DNA of 64,000 bases, taken from a virus. The notes beneath the pieces were generated by a model. It saw nothing but the letters and a program-made list of their open reading frames with translations, made no database searches and was not told the origin of the DNA. The stretch covers positions 1-64,000 of the IMG/VR virus record IMGVR_UViG_3300037083_000054; one strand, 5' to 3'. A program made the position numbers and the translations under genes. Positions 49,221 through 56,810 of this stretch are shown here, piece after piece (position 1 is the first letter of the stretch; every line of letters begins with the position of its first letter).

Positions 49221-50438
49221 TTACTTCGCGAATGCAGGTTCGATACCTAGTTCGTAAAACTCACTGATTAGGCAGCAGATGTTATGTGCCAAAACCTTAC
49301 ACAGAACTTCGTTTTTCATGGCGATTTCGGTCTTGCTGCGAACTGAATCTCCGAACTTGCGTTTTACCATTGAGAATGTGGATTCAATGTTACTCCGCTT
49401 GTGATACGACTGAAGAAACTCCTCACGGTACAAGCTGAAGAAATGAAATGCCTTGCCAAACAATCCACCGATGCCGCCTGTAGTTCCCGAACGAAACGTG
49501 ATGTATGGCTCGGCCCCGAGAGCATTGATGGCTCGGAAGTTCGATTCGCTCGCATACTGAGTGTCGGCACTCACTTCCTTAACGTCGAAATTCTTTGCGG
49601 TTGTCTGCATGAGTGCTGGCAGAAGTGGTGAATCATTCGCGTTGCGGTCAAGGATTTCCACAGCCGTGATGACATTCGTTTTCACCCCGCACACGGCATG
49701 CAGCTTGACCCAAGTATGCTCAGTCCTGACTTTTCCATATTTATGATCGAACCATCTAATGAACTTCGACGATGTGAAACCTGATGAATCAACCGCAAAA
49801 TCGGTTTCAACGCTTTTGAGCGGCAAACTGGATGTCTGGATCAATTGAACAAGATGTTCCGTCATTTCTTCATCTTCTAGCGCAGTGCTGATCGCATTGA
49901 AATGCGGTGTTCGTTCGATATACCCCTTGTACTTCGCATCGTCCAGATCGCACATAAATCTTCTCTGGCTGACAGTGCTGTAAACCTTGAAACAGGCCAT
50001 GAATATGCAGTCAGACATGGGAATTCGTGGGCGACCGCGTCCAGGCGTCGCTAAGGGTGCCTTGACGTTGTCGCACAGCGATCGCAATAGCGACTGAAAG
50101 TGATCTTTCTCGCTCGTCTGCGCCTGATTGTATTCCGCCCACATTTGAGGATATGTCGGACGTTTGACGGTCGTAGAAATAGTCACTTCCTCAGTCGTTG
50201 TCTCAGTGCCGTCCGCGTTCTGCTCGCGTTTGATGACATATCGGACGGCGTAAATGTGCTTGCACTCTTGACCACGTTTTTCGAAGTCCGGGCAATTGCA
50301 ATAGGGCGTTTGCTCATCTGCCACGACGGTGTATTTGCCTTCGCCTGTCTGACTGGGGACGATCCACACTTGTCCTTTTTGCACAATTCGACTTCCGGCA
50401 GCGATCGTAGCACCACGTTGTTCTCTTGCTTCGCACAT
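49221..50438 (-). CDS. SWIM-finger DDE transposase 2 (405 aa)
   Basis: Start MCEAREQRGATI at 50438; the frame is open far upstream but that part is leader and operator. SWIM finger YCNCPDFEKRGQECKHIYAV, acidic residues in FAVDSSGFTSSKF, VSADTQYAS and RSNIESTFSMVKRKFGDS. Clear homologue of transposase 1, with similar motif order and end (LCKVLAHNICCLI). Expression probably controlled by the RHH operator and the antisense RNA. Confidence 0.88.
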   Translation of the reverse strand: MCEAREQRGATIAAGSRIVQKGQVWIVPSQTGEGKYTVVADEQTPYCNCPDFEKRGQECKHIYAVRYVIKREQNADGTETTTEEVTISTTVKRPTYPQMWAEYNQAQTSEKDHFQSLLRSLCDNVKAPLATPGRGRPRIPMSDCIFMACFKVYSTVSQRRFMCDLDDAKYKGYIERTPHFNAISTALEDEEMTEHLVQLIQTSSLPLKSVETDFAVDSSGFTSSKFIRWFDHKYGKVRTEHTWVKLHAVCGVKTNVITAVEILDRNANDSPLLPALMQTTAKNFDVKEVSADTQYASESNFRAINALGAEPYITFRSGTTGGIGGLFGKAFHFFSLYREEFLQSYHKRSNIESTFSMVKRKFGDSVRSKTEIAMKNEVLCKVLAHNICCLISEFYELGIEPAFAK

Positions 50439-50443
50439 GACTT

Positions 50444-50560
50444 GCCTCTTTTTCTGTTGAGGCATTCCCGATAGAATCGCAATTGCTATGTCGCGGATTG
50501 GCGGGAACGCCAGTTTGTGATTCGCCCCGGTTTCGATTCGCAGTCGATTCCGGGTTTTCC
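50444..50560 (+). ncRNA. predicted antisense RNA over transposase 2 leader
   Basis: Hairpin GGCATTCCCG...AATC with GATTGGCGGGAACGCC (50461-50511), then a terminator hairpin CCCGG/CCGGG and TTTT (50526-50558). Same arrangement as at 30582 and 52322. Confidence 0.65.
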
Positions 50561-50574
50561 TTACGCATAGTATT

Positions 50575-50640
50575 GTACGGACATAATTATCGGAAGTCAA
50601 TAAGAAACCATTGACAAAAATAATTTTGTCCGTACACTTC
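50575..50640. promoter_or_regulatory. divergent promoters and RHH operator, element 2
   Basis: Arms GTACGGACA (50575-50583) and TGTCCGTAC (50627-50635). Plus strand: -35 TTGACA (50611-50616), 16 bases, -10 TACACT, giving a nearly leaderless RHH mRNA (ATG 50645). Minus strand: -35 TTGACT, 17 bases, -10 TACAAT for the transposase. Each -10 overlaps an arm, so one protein could shut off both. Confidence 0.7.
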
Positions 50641-50644
50641 CAGC

Positions 50645-50902
50645 ATGCACGAAAAACGACCAGGAAGACCGCCAAAGTCAGGCGTCGCATTCGGAGTTCG
50701 CATCGAGATTCGAGCGACGGACGAAGAGCGAGACCGCATCGACAAGGCGGCGAGCATTGCCGGTAAAGAGCGATCCGAGTGGATTCGTAGCACGCTGCAA
50801 TTAGCGGCGAATCAGACAATTGAAGAACATGATTCACAACCAGTGTTGAAAATGACGAAGAGATCTGTAAAATCAAAGAAGACCGGCCATGCTGGAACAT
50901 GA
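50645..50902 (+). CDS. ribbon-helix-helix regulator (85 aa)
   Basis: Basic start RPGRPPKSG, then the RHH pattern VRIEIRATDEERDRIDKAAS and SEWIRSTLQLAAN, as in CopG/MetJ-like proteins. Probably represses itself and transposase 2 through the inverted-repeat operator. No Shine-Dalgarno, consistent with leaderless translation. Similar to 52552 and 63806. Confidence 0.78.
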   Translation: MHEKRPGRPPKSGVAFGVRIEIRATDEERDRIDKAASIAGKERSEWIRSTLQLAANQTIEEHDSQPVLKMTKRSVKSKKTGHAGT

Positions 50903-51154
50903 CCGGCTTCGAGAGAAAAACGCCAATCTTCGGGATTGGCACCGATGGCATCCTGCCATCACCTGCTATCCGTCGAGGAACAGCCTGTCATTGCGGCAAA
51001 TTGCCGTCTTGTCAGATCGAACCAAAACGGAAGCAGGCCATGAAGCCATATGGCTTGCATGGCAGTCCTCCTGAAAACCGAGCGATTGGATTATCTTGGG
51101 TTCTAAGTCAAAGTACCCAATCCTCGGTCACTGAGGCACCACTATCCACAGTGG

Positions 51155-51190
51155 CCCGGATGTCGCCTCGTTTGGCATCCGGGTTATTTC
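51155..51190 (+). terminator. intrinsic terminator
   Basis: CCCGGATG / CATCCGGG with TTATTTCTT after it. It ends the RHH transcription unit. The 250 bp between 50903 and here contains no convincing gene on either strand. Confidence 0.75.
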
Positions 51191-51534
51191 TTCGCTTCCT
51201 CTCCACTCCATTTCCCGTCCGGGAGCTTTCTGAAGTTTTTGTCGTTCAGCGTGGTATTGACAGTTCCCTGCGGAATTCCTGATTTGGCGATAACGTCACG
51301 ACGCAACATCGGCCCCTCTTTAATCAAAAACTCTCTCAATTCTTGAACCCTAGTCTTTCCCGCAGTAGTGGCATTGCCTGCTGGCGTTTTATTGCCTCCG
51401 CCTGCCGGAGTTTTCTGATTCGACCGGGGCGGTTTTGAAGTAATTCGCTCAATTGCTTCTGCACCGAGCATTAATTCCTCCACTGTCGTTCCGATTGCAA
51501 TCCAGCCATTTTCTGTTTTTTGAATTGATGCCAT
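51184..51534 (-). CDS. winged-helix-like cargo protein (116 aa)
   Basis: Start at 51534 (GGGGAC upstream); an upstream in-frame ATG at 51642 would add a hydrophobic segment. The Gly/Asn-rich linker (KTPAGGGNKTPAGNATTAGK) leads to a wHTH: RVQELREFLIKEGPMLRRDV, SGIPQGTVNTTLNDKNFRKL, GKWS. DNA-binding regulator or antitoxin-like. Confidence 0.65.
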   Translation of the reverse strand: MASIQKTENGWIAIGTTVEELMLGAEAIERITSKPPRSNQKTPAGGGNKTPAGNATTAGKTRVQELREFLIKEGPMLRRDVIAKSGIPQGTVNTTLNDKNFRKLPDGKWSGEEAKK

Positions 51535-51657
51535 ACAAGTCCCCGCGATTCTGTTCCAGACGTCGATAATGACAATACTTATGAATGGTATCGACCATAA
51601 CGTAAAAAGCAATAGCGCAGGGAACGACCATAATTTGGTCATGCGTCCATATTGCCT

Positions 51658-51695
51658 GAAAACGAAAAAGGCCCGGAGATCCGCAGATCACCGAG
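51658..51695 (-). terminator. intrinsic terminator
   Basis: Minus strand AGGCTCGG...CCGGGCCTTTTTCG. Lies between the right end of element 2 and the winged-helix gene. Confidence 0.6.
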
Positions 51696-51783
51696 CCTTG
51701 ATAAGTTTGAGAAAGCCCCCGTCAGTTGATTAAAAGTGCAGAACTGCGATTATTCGTGCAAGTGCCATTAAACGTGCAAAGCC

Positions 51784-52316
51784 ACCGCACCAGTGGCAAA
51801 AGAAATCAGAGCGACTGCCCGCATGATGGGGAATCCGAGGCCCGCGACGGTGGTTTTGACTCGTGGGAATTCCAATTGGTTCTCAGCAGTATCCGGCATT
51901 GAGAGTGTCGTACCGTCAGCCAGGAACAGTTCACGGCCTCGCCAGTGCCAAGCATTGTCGGCAGTACCGTGAACGCTGCATCCGATTTCCTTCGCAAGTC
52001 GCGACATCACTTGAAGAGGGAAGCGACTGCGGGCGTCGGCATAGCTAGCGGATGACGCTGAACAGGCAGGAAGTCCATTCGCCACGCGATGAGCCAGAAT
52101 CCGGCTCACAGCTTCATTGAGCGATTTATCTTGACTGAGACACTGAGACAGCCACGCCCATAGAGTGACCAGCGGGCAAAACACTCGTTGACGATATTCG
52201 TGCCCTTCATCTTCGAGAACACCGACAACATGGTCGCGTTTGAGAAGTCGTCCAAATGGAAGCCCGTCATCATTTGCAAATGTGTCACGAACTAAGCGGA
52301 AGTCTTTTCTGCTCAT
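51784..52316 (-). pseudogene. IS4-family transposase, 3' part lost at element 2
   Basis: Start MSRKDFRLVRDTFANDDGLP at 52316. The N-terminal part of an IS4-type enzyme is intact (FCPLVTLWAWLSQCLSQDKS; LADGTTLSMPDTAENQLEFP; TVAGLGFPIMRAVALISF) with the first catalytic Asp, but the frame runs into the element 2 end after about 177 of an expected 400+ residues. Not functional. Confidence 0.88.
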
Positions 52317-52321
52317 CTGAT

Positions 52322-52440
52322 TCGCCTTTTCTTCAGGGCGAACCGTGATAGAATGCTGTTGTGATACGGGGCATTCTGGCGGATTCGCTGGTTTGAACTG
52401 GACCCGGTTTCGACGCCAATTGAAGCCGGGTTTTTCTTTT
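52322..52440 (+). ncRNA. predicted antisense RNA over the IS4 transposase leader
   Basis: Hairpin GCGAACC...AGAATGC with GCATTCTGGCGGATTCGC (52338-52388), then terminator CCCGG/CCGGG and TTTTT (52403-52436). Same plan as 30582 and 50444 although the transposase belongs to another branch. Confidence 0.62.
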
Positions 52441-52490
52441 GTCAGGTCGCCAAACCCAACGCATGAAATAATATCAATCCTCTGATTTAT

Positions 52491-52545
52491 TGTCCAGACA
52501 AAAAAACATTCGAATTGACAAATTTTTGTCTGGACGTAATATGTC
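52491..52545. promoter_or_regulatory. RHH promoter and operator
   Basis: Arms GTCCAGACA (52492-52500) and TGTCTGGAC (52527-52535) surround TTGACA (52515-52520); TAATAT (52537-52542) follows at 16 bases. The RHH ATG at 52552 would be leaderless or nearly so. Confidence 0.68.
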
Positions 52546-52551
52546 GGAATC

Positions 52552-52749
52552 ATGAAGCACAAAACTGATCCACTGAAGCGGGGTCGATCGTCGACCGGGC
52601 AAATGCCGATGAAGTATTTCAGGATTGCGGACGAAGACTGGCAACAGATCGAATCTGCGGCCAGTGCGTCCGATGAAACGACTTCTGAATACATTCGCCG
52701 AGTCCTGTTGAAAGACTCGGCCCGCATTCTCAAGAAAAAAGATGCCTAG
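52552..52749 (+). CDS. ribbon-helix-helix regulator (65 aa)
   Basis: RHH pattern MKYFRIADEDWQQIESAASA and SEYIRRVLLKDSA. Promoter and operator are directly upstream; it faces away from the IS4 transposase remnant. Probably the former regulator of that element. Confidence 0.75.
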   Translation: MKHKTDPLKRGRSSTGQMPMKYFRIADEDWQQIESAASASDETTSEYIRRVLLKDSARILKKKDA

Positions 52750-52797
52750 ACTTCACCGCCCTGGAGATTTAATCTATGCAACCGATCAGGATGCCTG

Positions 52798-52931
52798 TTA
52801 TTGCTCGGTATTGCAGACGTGACAGATATTCCCAGAACCAGTAAACATACCGCGATCCTTGCAGAGCAGACATTTCTGTCCCTTCCTTGTTTTGCTTGTT
52901 TGTGGAGTGTCAGTAGAGCGTCAAACCACAT
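52798..52931 (-). pseudogene. possible broken zinc-knuckle gene
   Basis: One minus-strand frame ends CLLCKDRGMFTGSGNICHVC..., a good two-knuckle zinc motif, but has no start; the only ATG upstream (52931, MWFDALLTLHKQAKQG) is in another frame. One frameshift would join them. Weak. Confidence 0.25.
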
Positions 52932-52965
52932 CCGAGCGAGTTGCTGGGGATAAAACGTAAGAGAC

Positions 52966-53001
52966 AGTCATCAGGCCCCAACCTGATGACTTCTTTTTTT
53001 G
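52966..53001 (+). terminator. intrinsic terminator
   Basis: AGTCATCAGG / CCTGATGACT with TCTTTTTTT. Ends the RHH transcript. Confidence 0.85.
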
Positions 53002-53127
53002 GAGGACTCCAAAAACTCAATGGACGATTTCATATACAGGACCGTTTTCAAAAGCGAAAAAGATTCTTTCAATCTCACTTATCCGCCCATTCAACCTACG
53101 CAAATCCAAAAGCAGAAAAGAGACAAG

Positions 53128-53163
53128 GCCCCGCCAAGTTATCGATACTTGACGGGGCTCATT
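53128..53163. terminator. bidirectional terminator
   Basis: GCCCCGCCAAGT / ACTTGACGGGGC long stem. On the minus strand it is downstream of the 53259-53957 gene. Confidence 0.7.
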
Positions 53164-53206
53164 GTTTCAGAGTTATTCAGATGAGCAATCGCAGTTGCCA
53201 TGTGTG

Positions 53207-53255
53207 TTCGCGCGAACACTTTCTTGCGCGCGAACACTTTGTTCGCGTTTTGTTC
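53207..53255. repeat. TTCGCG/CGCGAA cluster
   Basis: Within 50 bases: GTTCGCGCGAAC (perfect palindrome), GCGCGCGAAC, GTTCGCG and GTTCGCG. Lies between the terminator and the stop of the minus-strand gene at 53259. Possibly a binding array; nothing known matches. Confidence 0.5.
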
Positions 53256-53258
53256 GCG

Positions 53259-53957
53259 CTATGGGTTGTATCGACCGCGTGCTTTGAGCATGCGAAGGCT
53301 CGCCAGTAGTCGCTTGGCTTTAGTGTCGCTTCCTAATGTTTCTCCCGTAAATTCACGAGCGGTTTGATTTTGGCTTTTGCCGCTTCCCTTGTCAGAGTTC
53401 AATCGAATGGCGAGATCGCGAATATCAGGATTATCAGGAATTCCTTTCGGGAACATTTTGTGAGTGTTCGCGTCGATGGCGATCTTTTGTGCAGCCAACT
53501 CAATGCCAGCATTCAGAATGTCATCAATTGCTGAGGACGGAATTGGATGAAATGTATATCCATACCGATGAATGCGATGAGATTCGTAACATGCGACTGA
53601 TGACCGCACGACATGGCTGACCCAAGGTAATTTCAGAAGTTTGCGGAACAAATGCGCGAGACGTGACGTAGGATAGGAAACTATGATTTGCGAATGGATT
53701 GATCGCAGCAGACTCGCCATTGTCTGCAATGCGGGTATGTTCGCAATTGCTTCGGCAAGACTCGGCTCAGGATTTGTATTCAGAAGCCCTGAAAACAGAG
53801 ACGATTCCCCGGCAGTAGAATCCGCATCCAATTCTCGTTCGTCGTCCACGGTAAACAACCATTCTGCCATTTCTGGTGGATTGCCTTGTGGATGAAAATA
53901 CTGCCTTAGGTGAACGGCCAATTGATGCAACTCTCCGACCAGAATATCTGCCGTCAT
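53259..53957 (-). CDS. hypothetical protein (232 aa)
   Basis: Helical with Leu/Ile-rich stretches (ALQTMASLLRSIHSQIIVSY; LFRKLLKLPWVSHVV). No family. Genes beside it (RHH, zinc-ribbon TM) suggest cargo of the degraded third element. Confidence 0.55.
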   Translation of the reverse strand: MTADILVGELHQLAVHLRQYFHPQGNPPEMAEWLFTVDDERELDADSTAGESSLFSGLLNTNPEPSLAEAIANIPALQTMASLLRSIHSQIIVSYPTSRLAHLFRKLLKLPWVSHVVRSSVACYESHRIHRYGYTFHPIPSSAIDDILNAGIELAAQKIAIDANTHKMFPKGIPDNPDIRDLAIRLNSDKGSGKSQNQTAREFTGETLGSDTKAKRLLASLRMLKARGRYNP

Positions 53958-54431
53958 TGCGCTGCCCGATCATGCCTCAACCTTGATAATAAGCCATATG
54001 GAAAATCTTCATTATCAATATTGTGATTTGAATTAGACTGCGAAAGCAAACGATCGTCTCTCTGTCGAAAGCATTGTTTCCCAAGATTGAGAATATCACA
54101 TTGTGATTTATCTCGGTCTCGTCGTCATCGCCTTGAATCCTGCTCCGCCGAAGCGGTAGTCTGCTGTCGATTGAGAGAGTTCGTTTAGTGATTAGGAGTT
54201 TTGACGTGTGGCCGATTTGGTCACTAATGACATTGTGAATTGACGCGTGTGCGTCTCTGCTTCGCCGAAAATCCGCCAACTTGGACCGCCTATGGTTCTT
54301 GAAATGGAAGCAGTGCTTCGACCGCGCTCCCGCAAGGGAGCGTCGGCGTGGTGCTGTTCCGTTTCATCCCTTGGCGGGGATTCGGCGAGCGGTCCTGTCG
54401 ACGCTCTTTTTCGTTTTCGGGGGCCAGATCA
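53958..54431. other. 474-bp gene-poor region
   Basis: No convincing gene. An AT-rich part (53985-54115) has repeated TTGTGAT words, including ATCACATTGTGAT near 54097. Near the end is a GC hairpin, CGCTCCC GCAA GGGAGCG (54325-54342). Probably holds promoters for the divergent genes 53957 and 54432. Confidence 0.5.
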
Positions 54432-55952
54432 ATGCAACGATTTGAATGGACCTGTCCAGGATGCCAGAAGAAATTCAGTGTTCCCACACTTGAAGGGTTG
54501 ACCCTGTGTCCTGCCTGTCAGCCGTTCAAGCTTGATACGTCTCAGTCGCCACCGAGCATTAAGCGTGTTCAGAAAAAACAAACCACTTCCCTGCTTGCTT
54601 TGACTTCCTGTGTGATTTTAATCCCTGTCATTATTTGGCAATGGCATCACCTGATTTCATCAGGGAAACTCGCTGAGATTGCTGCGATTTTCCCCGCAGA
54701 AGACATCGGGAAATCTCCGGTTCGAAAATGGCTGAAAGACAATCTCGATGATGGGTCTTGGGAAGAAGTGAAATGGTGGCCAACGATTCCCACTCAAACA
54801 CTCTATAACGCCAATGCTCTGCGACTGCTGGAACATATCGAGGAACAAAAGAGTCGATTCGAGAGAGGTCTTCCAACAAAGCATGACGCTCTTGCCCATT
54901 GCAAAGCTCAATTAGACGCATTTCAAGTAGCTGGAGTTCGTCATTTTTGTGCCATCAAATTTCGAACAAAAAGCCCCTTTGGAGGAATGGTTCTTCAGAC
55001 GCGAACATTTGAAATTCGTGAAAGAGAGGCCATCCCACTGAAAGCCGATCGGATTGTGGAGCAGGATATTCGCGATGCGGAAGTCATCACTCATGATGTT
55101 TGGGATTTTCTCAATAACTCTGAATACGACCCTTCGCCGCAGCCGTTCCCCTTGAAAATCACTGAACGGATTCGCACGGCCCTTGTCTGGAAGAAGCCGA
55201 AAAAGAAAGAAGCAAAAGAGGAAAATCCGGAGCCAATCGTTCAGCAGGAGCGAAACATTCGCCCGCGCCCGATGCAAGTCCAAATGCCAGTTGAACAAAT
55301 TGAAATTCCTGAACGGAAGCCACATCAAATCGTCAAAAACGACCCGCCAATGGAGAAGCCACCGGAACTACAAAGTGGTGTTCCGAAGAAGGTTCGCGAA
55401 TATTTCGAACGAAGCAATGAATTGAAAAACAAACAAAAAGAATTGGAGTCTCAGAGCGACAAACTGGAGTCCGCAATCAAAGGGGCAGCACCCGCGAGCA
55501 AAAATATTTTGCGTGACAAGCTGACGACAGTCAATAAATCATTAGTGGAACTCAAAAAGTTGAAGTTCATACCATTCATGCCGTCGTCGCCGGAATTCGG
55601 CGATATTGGTTCGTTCAGGGCAATTGAAGTGCGGGCAATCTTTAACGATGAAACCGCCATTATCGCATGGTCCCCGAACGGATATTCACCAAATGGCGAA
55701 TTATTGAATCCGATCTATCACTTGGTTGTCACACCAATTGACGCGAAGCAGGCGAAAGTTGGTAAATCGGCTGTGAATACCGATCTCTTCCGAATCACGG
55801 CAAGTCGCGAAGTTCCTCTGCCTATTATGAATGATGACATGGTTAAAGCCGTCTATGATGCGCCTCTCATGTTCGTGGCCGAACCGGTCAAGAAATACGA
55901 GATCGAACAATATCGCGAACAGTACCAAAAAGAAAACACTAAAAAGAAATAG
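54432..55952 (+). CDS. zinc-ribbon, single-TM, coiled-coil protein (506 aa)
   Basis: ATG 54432 with GGGGG upstream (an upstream ATG/GTG frame also exists). WTCPGCQKKFSVPTLEGLTL..CPAC zinc ribbon, one TM helix (LLALTSCVILIPVIIWQWH), a long soluble part, a Pro/Lys-rich segment and a coiled coil (SNELKNKQKELESQSDKLES). Followed by leader copy B. Role unknown. Confidence 0.68.
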   Translation: MQRFEWTCPGCQKKFSVPTLEGLTLCPACQPFKLDTSQSPPSIKRVQKKQTTSLLALTSCVILIPVIIWQWHHLISSGKLAEIAAIFPAEDIGKSPVRKWLKDNLDDGSWEEVKWWPTIPTQTLYNANALRLLEHIEEQKSRFERGLPTKHDALAHCKAQLDAFQVAGVRHFCAIKFRTKSPFGGMVLQTRTFEIREREAIPLKADRIVEQDIRDAEVITHDVWDFLNNSEYDPSPQPFPLKITERIRTALVWKKPKKKEAKEENPEPIVQQERNIRPRPMQVQMPVEQIEIPERKPHQIVKNDPPMEKPPELQSGVPKKVREYFERSNELKNKQKELESQSDKLESAIKGAAPASKNILRDKLTTVNKSLVELKKLKFIPFMPSSPEFGDIGSFRAIEVRAIFNDETAIIAWSPNGYSPNGELLNPIYHLVVTPIDAKQAKVGKSAVNTDLFRITASREVPLPIMNDDMVKAVYDAPLMFVAEPVKKYEIEQYREQYQKENTKKK

Positions 55953-56005
55953 CACGTTTGTGATATTGGCAAGAGATTGCAAGTTTTCCGAAATGATTCA
56001 CAATG

Positions 56006-56121
56006 CAAAACGCCAGCAACGGAAATTGCTGGCGTTGTTTGTTCTCGTTGGGAGAACCGTGCCGAAATGGTGTCAGCATGGTAACGACTCCCGATTTGTT
56101 TTCAAGATGGGAGTCGCATCA
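56006..56121 (+). ncRNA. structured leader RNA, copy B
   Basis: ACGCCAGCAA/TTGCTGGCGT with T-run, GTTCTC/GAGAAC, CCGTGC/GCATGG (one G-U pair instead of C-G/A-U), ACTCCCG...GGGAGT just upstream of ATG 56122. Same order and spacing as copy A; words such as GGGAGAACC, TGC, ATGG and GCATGGTA are shared. It follows a zinc-ribbon TM gene in both copies. Confidence 0.7.
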
Positions 56122-56475
56122 ATGTTTCTGGTCATCGACAAAAACGATCACTTCATATTCCTTCAAGCCGACCCGAGCATGGAGGAGAATTTTCATCTGA
56201 CTGTCGTGAAAGATGTAGAAATTAGGTGGGATATGAAACCATACGGAAATGGATTGTGGCCAGACTCTACCGAACGATCAGTTCGAATGGGAGAAACCGG
56301 ACAGAATCCCAACAATCGAAAGCAATATCGTTATTTCAAGTGTCGCGATGATTTAATTGCGGCTGGATATGAAATGGTTGATAAAACTCACGCGATCAAG
56401 GAACCTCCACGTGAAGCGGCTTCGTGGTCGGAATATCTGAAACAATGCGAACAGCGGGGTGAGTCCACCACATAA
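56122..56475 (+). CDS. hypothetical protein behind leader B (117 aa)
   Basis: Start MFLVIDKNDHFIFLQADPSM at 56122. Beta-rich, then basic (RKQYRYFKCRDDLIAAGYEM). Not related by eye to the gene behind leader A, so the leader, not the gene, is the conserved unit. Confidence 0.6.
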   Translation: MFLVIDKNDHFIFLQADPSMEENFHLTVVKDVEIRWDMKPYGNGLWPDSTERSVRMGETGQNPNNRKQYRYFKCRDDLIAAGYEMVDKTHAIKEPPREAASWSEYLKQCEQRGESTT

Positions 56476-56650
56476 TTGTGACTTCAGTTCCGTCTCGCTC
56501 AAAAACGAACCCCCAATCGGCAATTTTTTTTGGTGACCCGTGAGCATTAATAGCGGTAAGTTGCACGCGGTCGTCTGCGAACAGGTCGACGAGACTCTGA
56601 ATCAGTTCCATAACTTTCGGCTTATTCCGATTGACGCCTGTTTCACCCAT
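56396..56650 (-). CDS. hypothetical protein (84 aa)
   Basis: Minus strand, convergent with the previous gene (80-base overlap). Contains KVMELIQSLVDLFADDRVQL and DWGFVFERDGTEVTIMWW. Coding character is fair; overlap lowers confidence. Confidence 0.45.
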   Translation of the reverse strand: MGETGVNRNKPKVMELIQSLVDLFADDRVQLTAINAHGSPKKIADWGFVFERDGTEVTIMWWTHPAVRIVSDIPTTKPLHVEVP

Positions 56651-56711
56651 GACATTTCATTCCTTTTTCAAATCGTATATATCATAAAATCGCCATTTTT
56701 CAGGCCCAATT

Positions 56712-56730
56712 CCTTATCCTAGTGCCATTC
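56712..56730. repeat. 19-bp repeat shared with 47785-47803
   Basis: CCTTATCCTAGTGCCATTC here; the reverse complement is at 47785-47803 inside the truncated phage gene. It overlaps the 3' end of the tRNA-Leu-like gene, so it may be an old att or recombination site. Confidence 0.45.
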
Positions 56731-56806
56731 TAGATTCGAACTACCATGAATCTTTCGATCCGCAGAATTTTAAGTTCTGTGCGTTTGCCAGTTTCGCCAC
56801 GCATTC
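56723..56806 (-). tRNA. tRNA-Leu(UAA)-like, acceptor stem degenerate
   Basis: D-arm TGGCGAAACTGGCAAACGC, anticodon stem-loop CAGAA CTTAAAA TTCTG (anticodon TAA) and variable arm GGATC GAAA GATTC are excellent for tRNA-Leu. The T-arm is weak (two mismatches), and the 5' GAATGCG has no CGCATTC partner at the 3' end. So either a broken tRNA or one with a replaced 3' end. Confidence 0.6.
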
Positions 56807-56810
56807 AAAA

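Larger units (their letters stand above)
47878..51783. mobile_element. cargo transposon, element 2 (3906 bp)
   Basis: Perfect 17-bp inverted repeats GGCTTTGCACGTTTAAT at 47878-47894 and, reversed, 51767-51783. Subterminal copies of a TGCAC(G/T)-TTTAAT-like motif follow at both ends. No target duplication is seen (CCTTCGCGT vs ACCGCACCA), and flanks are two different broken genes, so a flanking deletion or recombination occurred after insertion. Contents: two overlapping small genes, a leader RNA, a zinc-ribbon TM gene, transposase 2, an RHH gene and a winged-helix gene. Confidence 0.85.

Noticed and set aside
50439-50951. N-terminal extension of transposase 2
   Set aside because: The open frame covers the antisense RNA, operator and RHH start region; MCEAREQRG aligns with the start of transposase 1.
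51725-51783. Plasmid-type iterons
   Set aside because: The 18-20 bp repeats looked like iterons, but their position at TIRs of transposons explains them better.
53020-53184. Small plus-strand frame (MDDFIYRTVFKSEKDS...)
   Set aside because: It runs through a strong terminator hairpin and lacks an RBS.
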